Shown one piece after another: positions 53,774 to 63,782 of a DNA stretch of 64,000 nucleotides; within the stretch, counting starts at the first letter, position 1, and each line of letters opens with the position of its first letter. The stretch is taken from positions 62,001 to 126,000 of the forward strand of contig NZ_JAWRCU010000008.1 of NCBI RefSeq assembly GCF_033542235.1, given 5' to 3'. The position numbers were made by a program, and so were the translations under genes. The DNA is from JAWRCU01 sp033542235 (GTDB lineage Bacteria > Pseudomonadota > Alphaproteobacteria > Rhizobiales > Rhizobiaceae). The notes under the pieces were generated by a model. It worked only from the letters and a program-made list of their open reading frames with translations, did no database searches and had not been told where the DNA came from.

Positions 53774-54571
53774 TCAGGCCGCAGCTGTTCCCTTCCGTGC
53801 GAATTGCCTGAACCAGCCAAGCCCTTCGACGGTTCCGCCCGTGGGCCGATACTCGGCTCCGACCCAGCCGGAATAGCCAATGCGATCAAGGTGTTCGTGG
53901 AGGAACTGATAGTTGATCTCTCCCGTTCCCGGCTCGTTGCGGCCGGGATTGTCCGCAATCTGGATATGCGAGATGCGGTTGAGGTTCTTCTCGATGGTAC
54001 GGGCGAGATCTCCCTCCATGACCTGCATGTGATAGATGTCGTATTGCAGATAGAGGTTGTCCGATCCAATGCGGTCGATGAGGTCGAGCGCCTGCCGCGA
54101 ATGGGTAAGAAAGAATCCAGGAATGTCGCGTGTATTGATCGGCTCGACCAAAAGCCTGATGCCGGATTCGCTAAGCTTTTCTGCGGCATAGCGTAGGTTC
54201 CTTACGAAAGTATTCTGGAGTTGTGTGCGATCGGCGCCTTGCGGAGCGATGCCTGCAAGGCAATTCACCTGGTTGCAGCCGAGCGCCTTTGCGTAGCGTA
54301 TCGCCATCTCGACGCCCTGCTGAAACTCCTCGACACGGTCCGGCAGGATGGCAATGCCGCGCTCTCCCTTGCTCCAGTCGCCCAGCGGGAGGTTGAAGAG
54401 CGCCTGCGTCAGCCGGTTCTGCCTCAGCCTAGTGGCAATGACTTCCGGCGCATGATCGTACGGGCCGACATATTCGACCGCCTCAAAACCCGCATTCGCC
54501 GCCGCGGCGAAACGGTCGAGGAAGTCATGCTCGGTGAAGAGCATCGAAAGATTGGCGGAAAACTTCGGCAT
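53774..54571 (-). CDS. hyi: Hydroxypyruvate isomerase
   Basis: The 265-residue TIM-barrel protein has the Hyi pattern: MPKFSANLSMLFTEHDFLDR, EYVGPYDH, RLLVEPINTRDIPGFFL (metal Glu), QYDIYHMQVMEGDL (Asp/His ligands) and VGAEYRPTGGTVEGL. It interconverts hydroxypyruvate and tartronate semialdehyde. ATG 54571 lies 11 nt after gcl. Its operon partners make the assignment firm. Confidence 0.93.
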   Translation of the reverse strand: MPKFSANLSMLFTEHDFLDRFAAAANAGFEAVEYVGPYDHAPEVIATRLRQNRLTQALFNLPLGDWSKGERGIAILPDRVEEFQQGVEMAIRYAKALGCNQVNCLAGIAPQGADRTQLQNTFVRNLRYAAEKLSESGIRLLVEPINTRDIPGFFLTHSRQALDLIDRIGSDNLYLQYDIYHMQVMEGDLARTIEKNLNRISHIQIADNPGRNEPGTGEINYQFLHEHLDRIGYSGWVGAEYRPTGGTVEGLGWFRQFARKGTAAA

Positions 54572-54582
54572 GGCTCCCTCCC

Positions 54583-56364
54583 TCAATCCAACAGGGCTAT
54601 GGCGGTGGGCGCATCCTCGTTCGATGCGGCAAGCTCCTCGAATTCGACGATGTTGTCGATCTCGGTGCCCATCGAGATGTTGGTGACGCGTTCCAGGATG
54701 AACTCGACGACCACCGGGACCTGGAATTCCTTCGTCAGCCGCTCGGCCTCCCTGAACGCGGCGGCGCATTCTTCCGGCCGGCGTACGCGTATTGCCTTGC
54801 AGCCCATGGCTTCCGCGACGGCGACATGGTCGACGCCATAGCCCGCCTCGGGATCCTCTGCCCTGTTCACATTCTCGAAGGCGAGGCTCACCTCATAATC
54901 CATCGCAAAGCCGCGCTGCGCCTGCCGGATCAAGCCGAGATAGGCGTTATTCACGACGACGTGGATGAAAGGCAGTCGGTACTGTGCACCCACCGCCAGC
55001 TCCTCGATCAGGAACTGGAAGTCGTAGTCGCCTGATAGCGCCACGATCGTGCGGTCGGGATCGGCAGCGCGCACGCCGATCGCCGCCGGCAGCGTCCAGC
55101 CGAGCGGACCGGCCTGGCCGCAATTGATCCAGTTGCGCGGTTTGTAGACATGGAGGAATTGCGCGCCGGCGATCTGGCTGAGTCCGATCGTCGTGACATA
55201 GGTGGTGTCGCGCGCCAGCGCCTTGTTCATCTCCTCGTAGACCCGCTGAGGCTTGAGTGGCGTCTGGTCGAAATGCGTCTTGCGCTTCATCGTCTTTTTG
55301 CGCTGCCGGCATTCCCTCGCCCAGGCCGACCAGTCCCGCAGCTTCCCGGCGGCCTTCCATTCCGTGGCCACGTCGAGCAGCATCTTGAGCGCCGCCCCGG
55401 CGTCTGAAACGACACCTAGGTCCGGAGCAAAGACGCGGCCGATCTGTGTCGGCTCGATGTCGATGTGAACGAATTTTCGGCCGGCAGTATACTTGTCGAC
55501 CGACCCGGTGTGCCTGTTCGCCCAGCGATTGCCGATACCAAGCGCGAAATCGGAGGCGAGCATGGTCGCATTGCCGTAGCGGTGCGACGTCTGCAGGCCG
55601 CACATACCGGCCATCAACGGATGATCGTCGGGAATCGCGCCCCAGCCCATCAGCGTGGGGATGACTGGAACGCCGGTGATCTCTGCGAATTCGATCAACA
55701 GGTCCGAAGCGTCGGCATTGATGATGCCGCCGCCGGCAACGATCAGCGGCCGCTCGGCAGCATTCAGCATGGCTACCGCCTTCTCGGCTTGCCTGCGGCT
55801 CATCCTCGGCCTTTCGACCGGCAGCGGCTCGTAGGTCTCGACGTCGAACTCGATCTTGGCGAGCTGGACGTCGACAGGCAGGTCGATCAGGACCGGCCCG
55901 GGCCGGCCGGAACGCATCAAGTGGAAGGCCTTCTGCAACGCCATCGGCACCTGGTAAGGCTCCATGACGGTGACTGCCCATTTGGTGACCGGCGCCGCGA
56001 TCGAAGCGATGTCGACGGCCTGGAAGTCTTCCTTGGTGAGCCGAGCTCGCGGCGCCTGTCCGGTGATGCAGAGGATCGGAACGGAATCAGCCGATGCCGA
56101 ATAGAGGCCCGTGATCATGTCGGTTCCGGCCGGGCCTGAAGTTCCGAGGCAAAGGCCGACATTGCCTGCCTTGGCGCGCGTGTAGCCTTCCGCCATGTGC
56201 GAGGCGGCCTCGACATGGCGTGCAAGGATATGGCGGATCGTGCCGCGAGCCTTCATCGCGGAATAAAGCGGATTGATCGCCGCGCCGGGCACGCCGAAGG
56301 CGCAGGAAATGCCCTCCCTCTCGAGGACGAGAACTGCGGCATCGACCGCGCGCATCCTGGCCAT
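54583..56364 (-). CDS. gcl: Glyoxylate carboligase (tartronate-semialdehyde synthase)
   Basis: The 593-residue TPP enzyme has the length of E. coli Gcl. It begins MARMRAVDAAVLVLEREGI and continues with CAFGVPGAAINPLY, a feature of Gcl in which Val replaces the usual activating Glu of this superfamily. The TPP motif GDYDFQFLIEELAVG closes on NNAYLGLIRQ. It joins two glyoxylates with loss of CO2. ATG 56364 has AGGAG 7 nt upstream. It heads gcl-hyi-glxR and diverges from an IclR regulator. Confidence 0.95.
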   Translation of the reverse strand: MARMRAVDAAVLVLEREGISCAFGVPGAAINPLYSAMKARGTIRHILARHVEAASHMAEGYTRAKAGNVGLCLGTSGPAGTDMITGLYSASADSVPILCITGQAPRARLTKEDFQAVDIASIAAPVTKWAVTVMEPYQVPMALQKAFHLMRSGRPGPVLIDLPVDVQLAKIEFDVETYEPLPVERPRMSRRQAEKAVAMLNAAERPLIVAGGGIINADASDLLIEFAEITGVPVIPTLMGWGAIPDDHPLMAGMCGLQTSHRYGNATMLASDFALGIGNRWANRHTGSVDKYTAGRKFVHIDIEPTQIGRVFAPDLGVVSDAGAALKMLLDVATEWKAAGKLRDWSAWARECRQRKKTMKRKTHFDQTPLKPQRVYEEMNKALARDTTYVTTIGLSQIAGAQFLHVYKPRNWINCGQAGPLGWTLPAAIGVRAADPDRTIVALSGDYDFQFLIEELAVGAQYRLPFIHVVVNNAYLGLIRQAQRGFAMDYEVSLAFENVNRAEDPEAGYGVDHVAVAEAMGCKAIRVRRPEECAAAFREAERLTKEFQVPVVVEFILERVTNISMGTEIDNIVEFEELAASNEDAPTAIALLD

Positions 56365-56441
56365 GAACCGTCTCCTTTCATCTTGCCGGCCAAGCATGCG
56401 GCAGCATCCCGCATTTTTCAATTTTTCAGAAATTTTTTTCA

Positions 56442-56511
56442 TTCCTTGGGAAATTGTGCTTTCACTTTGGACTCGTTGCATTTTCCGTTTTCCAATGGAG
56501 CGAATATTCCA
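56442..56511. promoter_or_regulatory. Two candidate IclR-type operators between gcl and its regulator
   Basis: In the AT-rich 177-nt divergent region, TTCC/GGAA arms at 56442-56445 and 56449-56452 and TGGA/TCCA arms at 56496-56499 and 56508-56511 form two short inverted repeats. IclR-family proteins of the AllR/GclR type bind such short palindromes. The A/T-runs next to the regulator start also suggest promoter DNA. Seen by eye only. Confidence 0.4.
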
Positions 56512-56541
56512 CATTGCAAAAAATTTTTTTAGGATCGCAGG

Positions 56542-57369
56542 ATGGAGATCATCGAAAAACGCCGCCGCGGCAGGCCACGCGCCTTCAATGCTCCTGTCGA
56601 CCCGACAGCGGTGCAGTCGCTCGACCGGGCCTTGCGGATCCTGTCGATTGTTGCCGGCAGCGACGGGCTTTCGCTGTCGGAGGTTGCGGAGCGATCCGGA
56701 CTGGCCGCCTCCACCGCCTACCGTATGCTGACGACTCTCCAGAGCCACGGCATGGTCGAGTTCGCCGAACAGCAGCAGCTCTGGTCGGTCGGGGTGGAGG
56801 CCTTCCGCATCGGCTCGGCATTCCTCAGAAGCCGCAAGCTGGTCGACCGTGCGCGGTCGGTCATGCAGGAACTGATGGAGAAGACCGGCGAGACCGCCAA
56901 TCTAGGTGTTGCCGAAGATGATTGCGTTGTGTTCGTGAGCCAGGTCGAGACGCACCAGGCGATCCGCGCCTTTTTCCGCCCCGGGACCCGAAGCCCGTTT
57001 CACGCGTCCGGCATCGGCAAGGCAATCCTTGCTCATCTCTCGCCGGCTCGACTCGAGGCGATCATCGAGGAGACGAGGCTAGAGCCCTTCACTGCAAAGA
57101 CGCTGTCGCATAGCAGCGATCTCGAGGCCGATTTGGAAAAGATCAGGGCACGCGGCTGGTCGGTGGACGATGAGGAGCGGTTCCCCGGGATGCGCTGTAT
57201 CGCAGCGGCTATTTTCAACGAGTTTGCGGAGCCGGTCGGCGGGATTTCGATTTCGGGTCCGACCGTGCGAGTGACACCGGACAGGCTAGCGGCGTTCGGA
57301 CCGGAAGTTCGCCGGGCCGCCGCTGCTGTCACGACGATGATCGGCGGCATTTTGCCGGACCAGGGCTGA
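56542..57369 (+). CDS. IclR family regulator of glyoxylate genes (AllR/GclR-like)
   Basis: The 275-residue protein starts with a basic arm (EKRRRGRPRAF), then an IclR winged helix (SLDRALRILSIVAGSDGLSL, EVAERSGLAASTAYRMLTTL) and an effector domain (GETANLGVAEDDCVVFVSQ, RSPFHASGIGKAILAHL, DDEERFPGMRCIAAAIF). The effector segments match regulators of allantoin/glyoxylate use that respond to glyoxylate. It is divergent from gcl, so it most likely represses gcl-hyi-glxR until glyoxylate appears. Confidence 0.88.
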   Translation: MEIIEKRRRGRPRAFNAPVDPTAVQSLDRALRILSIVAGSDGLSLSEVAERSGLAASTAYRMLTTLQSHGMVEFAEQQQLWSVGVEAFRIGSAFLRSRKLVDRARSVMQELMEKTGETANLGVAEDDCVVFVSQVETHQAIRAFFRPGTRSPFHASGIGKAILAHLSPARLEAIIEETRLEPFTAKTLSHSSDLEADLEKIRARGWSVDDEERFPGMRCIAAAIFNEFAEPVGGISISGPTVRVTPDRLAAFGPEVRRAAAAVTTMIGGILPDQG

Positions 57370-57517
57370 GCGGAGATCACTGATCCGGTGCTCTCACGAG
57401 CGGGCTCGGGCCCTCATTCGCGCCTCTAACGGCTCCCTTGAGCAGTTATCGGTTGTTACGGAGGAACTTTCTTCCTTCCTGACGGTTCGGCTGCCGTCAA
57501 GAATCGGAGGCGCCACT

Positions 57518-57721
57518 ATGGCCGGAAGAAACGGTCAGCCATGGACGCCGGACGAGATTCAACAGCTCCGCAAGCTGGTCGAAGCTGGTTCCTCGGCCGC
57601 AGAAATAGCAAGCAGGCTTGATCGCACAGTGCCCGGGATCAAGGGCAAGATTCAGTCGATAGGTCTGCACAGGGACTCTTCAACCCGGCGCGGCGCAGGC
57701 AGGCCATCCGCCGTTCGTTGA
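57518..57721 (+). CDS. Small SANT/Myb-like DNA-binding protein
   Basis: The 67-residue protein is one small helical domain: PWTPDEIQQLRKLVEAGSSA, then AEIASRLDRTVPGIKGKIQ, the tryptophan-spaced pattern of SANT/Myb and GcrA-like helix-turn-helix domains. It is followed by a basic tail RRGAGRPSAVR. GGAGG lies 7 nt upstream of ATG 57518. It stands alone, between the IclR gene and an opposing gene. Such single-domain proteins occur widely in rhizobia with unknown roles. Confidence 0.72.
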   Translation: MAGRNGQPWTPDEIQQLRKLVEAGSSAAEIASRLDRTVPGIKGKIQSIGLHRDSSTRRGAGRPSAVR

Positions 57722-57764
57722 TCTACGCGGCCGGTTCTGCTCCAGAGCTTCCGGGCTGCCCGTG

Positions 57765-58277
57765 CTATTCGTCCCGGTTAACCGGCGCTTCGATCGCGGG
57801 ACCTTCGTCTTCTTCCTTGATCCGATCATTCACGATGTAGCTGATATATCGCTTCTGCGCGTCACGCTCGCCGCTGTAGAGCACGGAGCCGTCCTTGGCA
57901 CGCCAGCAGCGCAGCTCGTAATCGTAGAACTTACAGCCCTTGCCCGGCCCGCGCAGACCGAGCTCGCCGGCGATCCGCTTCACATAGCTCATCAATTCAT
58001 CATCGGCGGCCTCGCGCCAGTCGATGTAGTAGGTGCGCCCCTTGGTCGACGCTGTAGCGTTGATCACGGTCGCGCCGACCCCGCCGATCCGGCAAGTGAC
58101 GGACCGCTCGTCGCTTCCTACGATCATGATGTCGGGGCAGCGCGGCTTCAATGCCGACGCCACCTCTTCGATTGTCATGCCAGGCCAGATGCCGAGCCGA
58201 TTCTCGGAAGCCGACGCCGCGGCGACTGAAATGAAAATTCCAACAGCGGAAAGAGTGGGCAGGGTTCGGTAGTGCAT
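57765..58277 (-). CDS. Hypothetical exported protein, 170 residues
   Basis: A signal peptide (TLPTLSAVGIFISVAAASAS) is followed by a small domain starting RLGIWPGMTIEEVASAL, a pattern seen in periplasmic proteins of the SmpA/OmlA-like or related kind, with four cysteines (CPDI, CRIGG, CKFYDY, CWRAKDG) able to form two disulfides. The C-terminal end is acidic. Function not recognised. No operon partner is evident. Confidence 0.72.
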   Translation of the reverse strand: MHYRTLPTLSAVGIFISVAAASASENRLGIWPGMTIEEVASALKPRCPDIMIVGSDERSVTCRIGGVGATVINATASTKGRTYYIDWREAADDELMSYVKRIAGELGLRGPGKGCKFYDYELRCWRAKDGSVLYSGERDAQKRYISYIVNDRIKEEDEGPAIEAPVNRDE

Positions 58278-58354
58278 CGAATCACTCCGCTAGGCTCACC
58301 CCGCGCAGCAGTCAGGATGCCATAGCCATGGCTGTTTGCCAGCCATTTGTCGGC

Positions 58355-58522
58355 TCAGCGCATCCCGGTCAGATGGCGCAGCCAGAAGGCAAGCACGACG
58401 AAGCCCACTGCAAAAGCAACACCCGTCCAGTCGATCTTGGCCTGCTTCATCCGGCGCGCAATTTCCGACAGCAGGAAGGCTGCGACGGTGAGAAAAACAA
58501 ATAGCGCAACGAAGCGGATCAT
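58355..58522 (-). CDS. Small two-helix membrane protein, 55 residues
   Basis: ATG 58522 opens a 55-codon frame with two hydrophobic helices (FVALFVFLTVAAFLLS and GVAFAVGFVVLAFWL) joined by a basic hairpin (IARRMKQAKIDW). This topology, a clean stop and its place in an otherwise empty gap support a real gene, although the ribosome-binding site is weak. No family is recognised. Confidence 0.55.
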   Translation of the reverse strand: MIRFVALFVFLTVAAFLLSEIARRMKQAKIDWTGVAFAVGFVVLAFWLRHLTGMR

Positions 58523-58653
58523 TTCCAGCGACCTTGAATGCGCGCCAGCGCCGGCCAGCGACGCGGCTCAACTGTCACTCATAGTTCTGGCGAGATTTTG
58601 TCGGCGTGGACGGCGTAACGGAACGCTAACCATTAGAACATTAGATATTATGC

Positions 58654-59091
58654 ATGGATAAAATGGCGCTTACCGTTCAGCGGTTGCCGTCATTCGGCTT
58701 CATCGCCCGGCGTCTGGTTCCGGTGCTGGTCGGCGTGGCGGCCGCCATAGGCTACGCCGCCTGGACCTGGCCGGAAGTAGTCCCGCAACTCGTGCCCGTC
58801 GCGGTGAAGCCCGACCCGGTCGCGCGGGCCGAATCCAGCTTCAGCTACACCTTCAGCCTCGCCAAGCTCCTGGAAGAACGCTGCGGCGAGGTCGAAATGC
58901 AGTCGCTCGCCATTGCAAGCGATGCCGAGAAGCGATCCGACCTCGACATGGTCGCGCGTGCCTGGACGGCAGCCACGAAACGTGCCCGTACGATCACCAC
59001 CGCGCGTTCATGCAATCACATCCGCGCAGAAATCGCGGCCGGCGTGCGGCGCGCCGAGAAGGCCGGATACTGGTCCTGGCCCACGGATTAA
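58654..59091 (+). CDS. Hypothetical membrane-anchored protein, 145 residues
   Basis: An N-terminal hydrophobic segment (RLVPVLVGVAAAIGYAAWTW) is followed by a soluble, mostly helical part with two cysteines (ERCGEVE and ARSCNHIR) that may form a disulfide. It is probably anchored in the inner membrane with the rest in the periplasm. ATG 58654 or 58663 could be the start; neither has a clear ribosome-binding site. Function not recognised. Confidence 0.6.
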   Translation: MDKMALTVQRLPSFGFIARRLVPVLVGVAAAIGYAAWTWPEVVPQLVPVAVKPDPVARAESSFSYTFSLAKLLEERCGEVEMQSLAIASDAEKRSDLDMVARAWTAATKRARTITTARSCNHIRAEIAAGVRRAEKAGYWSWPTD

Positions 59092-59154
59092 CGGCACACT
59101 CACGTCCCAGTGCGGCTGAGCTGAGTTACAGCCCAGTGGTCCCGCCAGTCTAAG

Positions 59155-59313
59155 TCAGCTGTGGTGGTAAAACATGGCGCTCACGCTGGCGCCAAGTGCA
59201 AGACCAACAGGTAAGCCCATCTCAAAGCTGCCAACCACTGCTCCCAAGGCGGCACCGATGCTGACGCCGATCGTCATTCCGATCGCGAGTTGAGCATAGG
59301 GATCATTCTTCAT
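59155..59313 (-). CDS. Small glycine-zipper membrane protein, 52 residues
   Basis: From ATG 59313 the protein reads MKNDPYAQLAIGM followed by a glycine-every-fourth-residue hydrophobic stretch (TIGVSIGAALGAVVGSF) and a second one (GLPVGLALGASVSAMF), ending HHS. Glycine-zipper hairpins of this size insert in membranes. The longer frame upstream is not conserved in character. Function unknown. Confidence 0.55.
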   Translation of the reverse strand: MKNDPYAQLAIGMTIGVSIGAALGAVVGSFEMGLPVGLALGASVSAMFYHHS

Positions 59314-59474
59314 GCTGTTGGAATTTCCAAGCGGCAGAATGGTTCCGCGGTCGCAGTTTAATCCGGCTTGCAATTGTCGGGGGGAAGCAGATCGACCAAA
59401 ATAGGGCCGAAAGTGTTGCCCATCTGTCAGGTATAAACCTGAACTATATCTCCGGGTCGGACAATCTGAAGAGT

Positions 59475-59549
59475 GGTGCCCCCGGCAGGATTCGAACCCG
59501 CGACCAACGGTTTACAAAACCGCTGCTCTACCAGCTGAGCTACAAGGGC
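59475..59549 (-). tRNA. tRNA-Thr (anticodon TGT)
   Basis: The 75-nt cloverleaf has the acceptor GCCCTTG pairing with CGGGGGC (two G-T pairs), the D arm GCTCAGCTGGTAGAGC, the anticodon loop TTTGTAA with TGT, the T arm GGTTCGAATCC and an encoded CCA. It is the outermost member of the same-strand tRNA-tuf series. Confidence 0.97.
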
Positions 59550-59632
59550 ACGGCGCTCCGGTTAGCACATTTGCCGCCGCAGTAAAGTCAATTGTCCAGC
59601 AAGGCCGCCTCGATTTTCACAAACGCTCGCCG

Positions 59633-60043
59633 CTAGGCATCGCCGGCGAGGGTCTCCAGATCCTCCATTGCCGGCACCCACGGCAGTGCCGAGTGGCGCC
59701 AAAACTGCCGCGATGGACGCAGCTCATTTTTCTGGTGGATCGTGCCGACGCGAACGCCGATGGTTCCGCGATTCGATTCGGCCGACGTCGTATAGATGGG
59801 CGAGCCGCAATCCCCACAGAAGGCTTGGATGCGCCTGGCTCCGCTGTCTGCAGTCTTGACGTAGATCTTCGGGCTTCCCGCAGTGAGCTTGAAGTCTGCC
59901 GCTGCTGCAGGGACCGTCACCCGAAAGGCAGAACCCGTCAGTGCCTGGCAATCGGTGCAGTGGCAGATGCTTACTTCGCCGGGATCGACATCAGCTTGAT
60001 AGCTTATCGCGCCGCAATGGCATGAACCTTCTATCTTCATCAT
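59633..60043 (-). CDS. GFA family protein (CENP-V/GFA zinc-binding fold), copy 1
   Basis: The 136-residue protein has the GFA zinc pattern: GSCHCGAISY, then ICHCTDCQALTGSAF and FCGDCGSPIY, giving the cysteines for two zinc sites. The family is named for glutathione-dependent formaldehyde activation, but most members have no proven reaction. ATG 60043 has GAGGAG upstream. It diverges from nadK. Confidence 0.87.
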   Translation of the reverse strand: MMKIEGSCHCGAISYQADVDPGEVSICHCTDCQALTGSAFRVTVPAAAADFKLTAGSPKIYVKTADSGARRIQAFCGDCGSPIYTTSAESNRGTIGVRVGTIHQKNELRPSRQFWRHSALPWVPAMEDLETLAGDA

Positions 60044-60149
60044 AGGGTCTCCTCGAAACTTGCCTCCAGAAGCTCAGGCAGCTTTGCAGGCGCTGACACA
60101 CCATGCTAACCGATACGCCTCCCGCCAGAAATCTCACTGGCCGAAAGTG

Positions 60150-60923
60150 ATGCCAAAACCGACACCGACCTTCGCCTTCGTTTCGTCCGACACAGATGAC
60201 GCCCGCAACGCCGCGGCGCGGCTCACCACCATCTACGGTCAGCACAGCGTCGCTGAGGCCGATATCGTCGTCGCTCTCGGCGGTGACGGATTCCTGCTGC
60301 AGACGCTGCGCCACACGATGGGCAGCGGAAAGCGCGTCTACGGGATGAATCGCGGCACTATCGGCTTTCTGATGAACGAGTTCCGCGAGAGGGATCTGGA
60401 GAAGCGAGTCGAGGCGGCGATTGCCGAGACCATCCGTCCGCTCGAGATGCATGTCGTGACGGAGACCGGTGAAGAAGCGTCTGCGCTCGCCATCAACGAA
60501 GTGTCTCTGTTCCGCCAGTCCTATCAGGCTGCGAAGCTCAGGATCGCCGTCGACGACAAGGTGCGGCTGGCAGAGCTGGTCTGCGACGGCATTATGGTAG
60601 CGACGCCTGCGGGCTCGACCGCCTACAACTTGTCGGCCCACGGGCCGATCGTGCCCCTCGATGCGCCTCTTCTGGCCCTCACCCCGGTGAGCCCCTACCG
60701 GCCGCGGCGCTGGCGCGGCGCGCTGCTGCCCAACAAATCCGTCGTTCACTTCGAGACGCTCGAACCATCGAAGCGGCCGGTCAATGCGGCGGCCGACAAC
60801 GAAGAGATCAAGTCGGTCATCTCCGTCACTGTGCGCGAGTCGTCCGAAAAGACGGCTACATTGCTGTTCGATCCCAGCCATTCCTGGGACGACCGCATCC
60901 TCGCCGAGCAGTTCCGCTACTGA
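60150..60923 (+). CDS. nadK: NAD kinase
   Basis: The 257-residue protein phosphorylates NAD to NADP. It has the GGDG motif (IVVALGGDGFLLQTL), NRGTIGFLMNEF, the NAD-contact segment CDGIMVATPAGSTAYNLSA and the tail DDRILAEQF. The length fits the short alphaproteobacterial form. ATG 60150 (MPKPTPTFAFVSS) is chosen over earlier starts, which add no conserved sequence. Confidence 0.93.
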   Translation: MPKPTPTFAFVSSDTDDARNAAARLTTIYGQHSVAEADIVVALGGDGFLLQTLRHTMGSGKRVYGMNRGTIGFLMNEFRERDLEKRVEAAIAETIRPLEMHVVTETGEEASALAINEVSLFRQSYQAAKLRIAVDDKVRLAELVCDGIMVATPAGSTAYNLSAHGPIVPLDAPLLALTPVSPYRPRRWRGALLPNKSVVHFETLEPSKRPVNAAADNEEIKSVISVTVRESSEKTATLLFDPSHSWDDRILAEQFRY

Positions 60924-61030
60924 CTTACCCAGGCCCACTTGGCCGTTTTGTTCAAGCCAGCGCGGTTGCCTGCCCTATCCTTTTGGTGAACGCGTCTCAT
61001 CCACGCACGCGCAAACCGGAGTGACTGATC

Positions 61031-61453
61031 ATGAACCCGAAGATCAGAATCATCACATTGGGCGTGAGCGACCTTGAACGCTCGCTCGCCTTCTATCGCG
61101 ATGGCCTTGGATTTCCGACTGAAGGAATTGTTGGACAGGAGTGGGAAGACGGCGCGATCGTCCTCTTCAACCTCGACGACGACCTGACGCTCTCGCTTTA
61201 CCCGACCGATTCCCTCGCCAAAGATGCGAACGTCCCGGCCACACAATCCAGGCTGGGGGCCGTATCGATCGGCCATCTGGTTGCCTCCAAGGAAGCCGTC
61301 GACGCGGTTATGAAGCAGGCCGCCTCGGCCGGCGCAGTGGTAACCGATCCGCCGCATGACCGGTTCTGGGGCGGCTATTCCGGCTATTTCCATGACCCGG
61401 ACGGCCACCTGTGGGAGATCGTCTGGCATCCAAAATGGAGCTTGGCGGTCTAG
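61031..61453 (+). CDS. VOC (glyoxalase/bleomycin-resistance fold) family protein
   Basis: The 140-residue protein shows the paired beta-alpha-beta-beta-beta repeats: IITLGVSDLERSLAFYRDGLG at the start and GYSGYFHDPDGHLWEIVWHP at the end, with acidic and histidine positions for a metal. The metal-binding set is partly visible (Glu in WEIVW). Members are lyases, dioxygenases or resistance proteins. The target cannot be read. It follows nadK by 107 nt on the same strand. Confidence 0.85.
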   Translation: MNPKIRIITLGVSDLERSLAFYRDGLGFPTEGIVGQEWEDGAIVLFNLDDDLTLSLYPTDSLAKDANVPATQSRLGAVSIGHLVASKEAVDAVMKQAASAGAVVTDPPHDRFWGGYSGYFHDPDGHLWEIVWHPKWSLAV

Positions 61454-61767
61454 CACATCGGACCGAAACATGCGCAGCGGTTTCGCAGAAATCCGATGCG
61501 TAAACAAAAAGATGGAGCCGGTGGCGATCCAATTGAATCGCAACCGCTCTATGATTCAGGCAGATCTAGCCGGCCGAAAAGAAGGCTGCCGCGCGTCGGC
61601 GACTTGAACACGGTTGCGTGCGTTATTAAGTATGTCGTGTCACAAGGCCGGGAATTCCGGTCGTTTGTGTTGACAAAATCCGCGCTTCTCCGTACTGCAG
61701 TGCACAAATCTCGCAAGCGGGGGCGCTTGCCGCGGCTTCGTCGCTGGACATAAAGACAGCCTGACAC
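61454..61767. other. Upstream region of the RNA helicase gene
   Basis: The 314-nt gap has no convincing gene. It holds a candidate promoter at 61670-61698 and leaves a leader of about 60-70 nt before the GTG start of the helicase gene. Alphaproteobacterial RhlE-type helicase genes often have long cold-responsive leaders, but no specific cold-box was identified. Confidence 0.4.
61670..61698 (+). promoter_or_regulatory. Candidate promoter of the DEAD-box helicase gene
   Basis: A perfect TTGACA (61670-61675) is followed after 17 nt by TACTGC (61693-61698). The -10 is weak, which is common in alphaproteobacteria. It lies 70 nt upstream of the GTG start. Confidence 0.4.
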
Positions 61768-63309
<1,542 letters not shown>

Positions 63310-63358
63310 GTTCTTCTTGTCGCGGTTCTCATCGAGCGCCGTGACATTTCTGCGCTGC

Positions 63359-63685
63359 TCAGCTCTTGCCGGACCTCAGCCCCGCCTCGTAGGACTTCCT
63401 CGCCCAGAACGCCATTTCGTCGGGATCGTCCACCGCGCTGTCCGGCACGGTCCAGTAAGGCATGGCTACCCGTTTTCCGTGCCGCGAACCGATATAGGTC
63501 CACTGTTTGCAGCCTGCTGCCTCGAGCTCCGGCGCAAGTTCCGGATCGCCCTTGAGCATCAGTTCGCCGCGTATCTCGACTGCGATGATCACGCCTCGAT
63601 GGTAAATGCCTTTGCCACCGAACATCCGGCGGATGTCGACCGGTCCGAGCCCGGCAAAGAGATCGCTGATCGCCTCGTTGTCCAT
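63359..63685 (-). CDS. TfoX/Sxy N-terminal domain protein
   Basis: The 108-residue protein has the TfoX N-domain pattern: ISDLFAGLGPVDIRRMFGGKGIYH, IAVEIRGELMLKGD and MPYWTVPDSAVDDPDEMAFW, then a short helix-rich end. Sxy/TfoX regulates competence in gammaproteobacteria, but single-domain forms in rhizobia have no proven role. ATG 63685 (MDNEAISDLF) fits the family start. It is convergent with the helicase gene. Confidence 0.87.
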   Translation of the reverse strand: MDNEAISDLFAGLGPVDIRRMFGGKGIYHRGVIIAVEIRGELMLKGDPELAPELEAAGCKQWTYIGSRHGKRVAMPYWTVPDSAVDDPDEMAFWARKSYEAGLRSGKS

Positions 63686-63782
63686 GTCAGCAGTATGGCA
63701 GGCGTGCGCTGGCTTTGCCATTGGCCGGCGCTATGTTGGCCTCATCAACCTGCCAACACATGACAATCAGCGTGAGCCTCAA

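Noticed and set aside
53774..56364. Including gcl-hyi-glxR in the island
   Set aside because: The operon lies beyond tuf and tRNA-Gly, outside the repeat-bounded segment, and has its own divergent regulator. It is a common chromosomal operon in rhizobia, so any functional link to the island is only metabolic.
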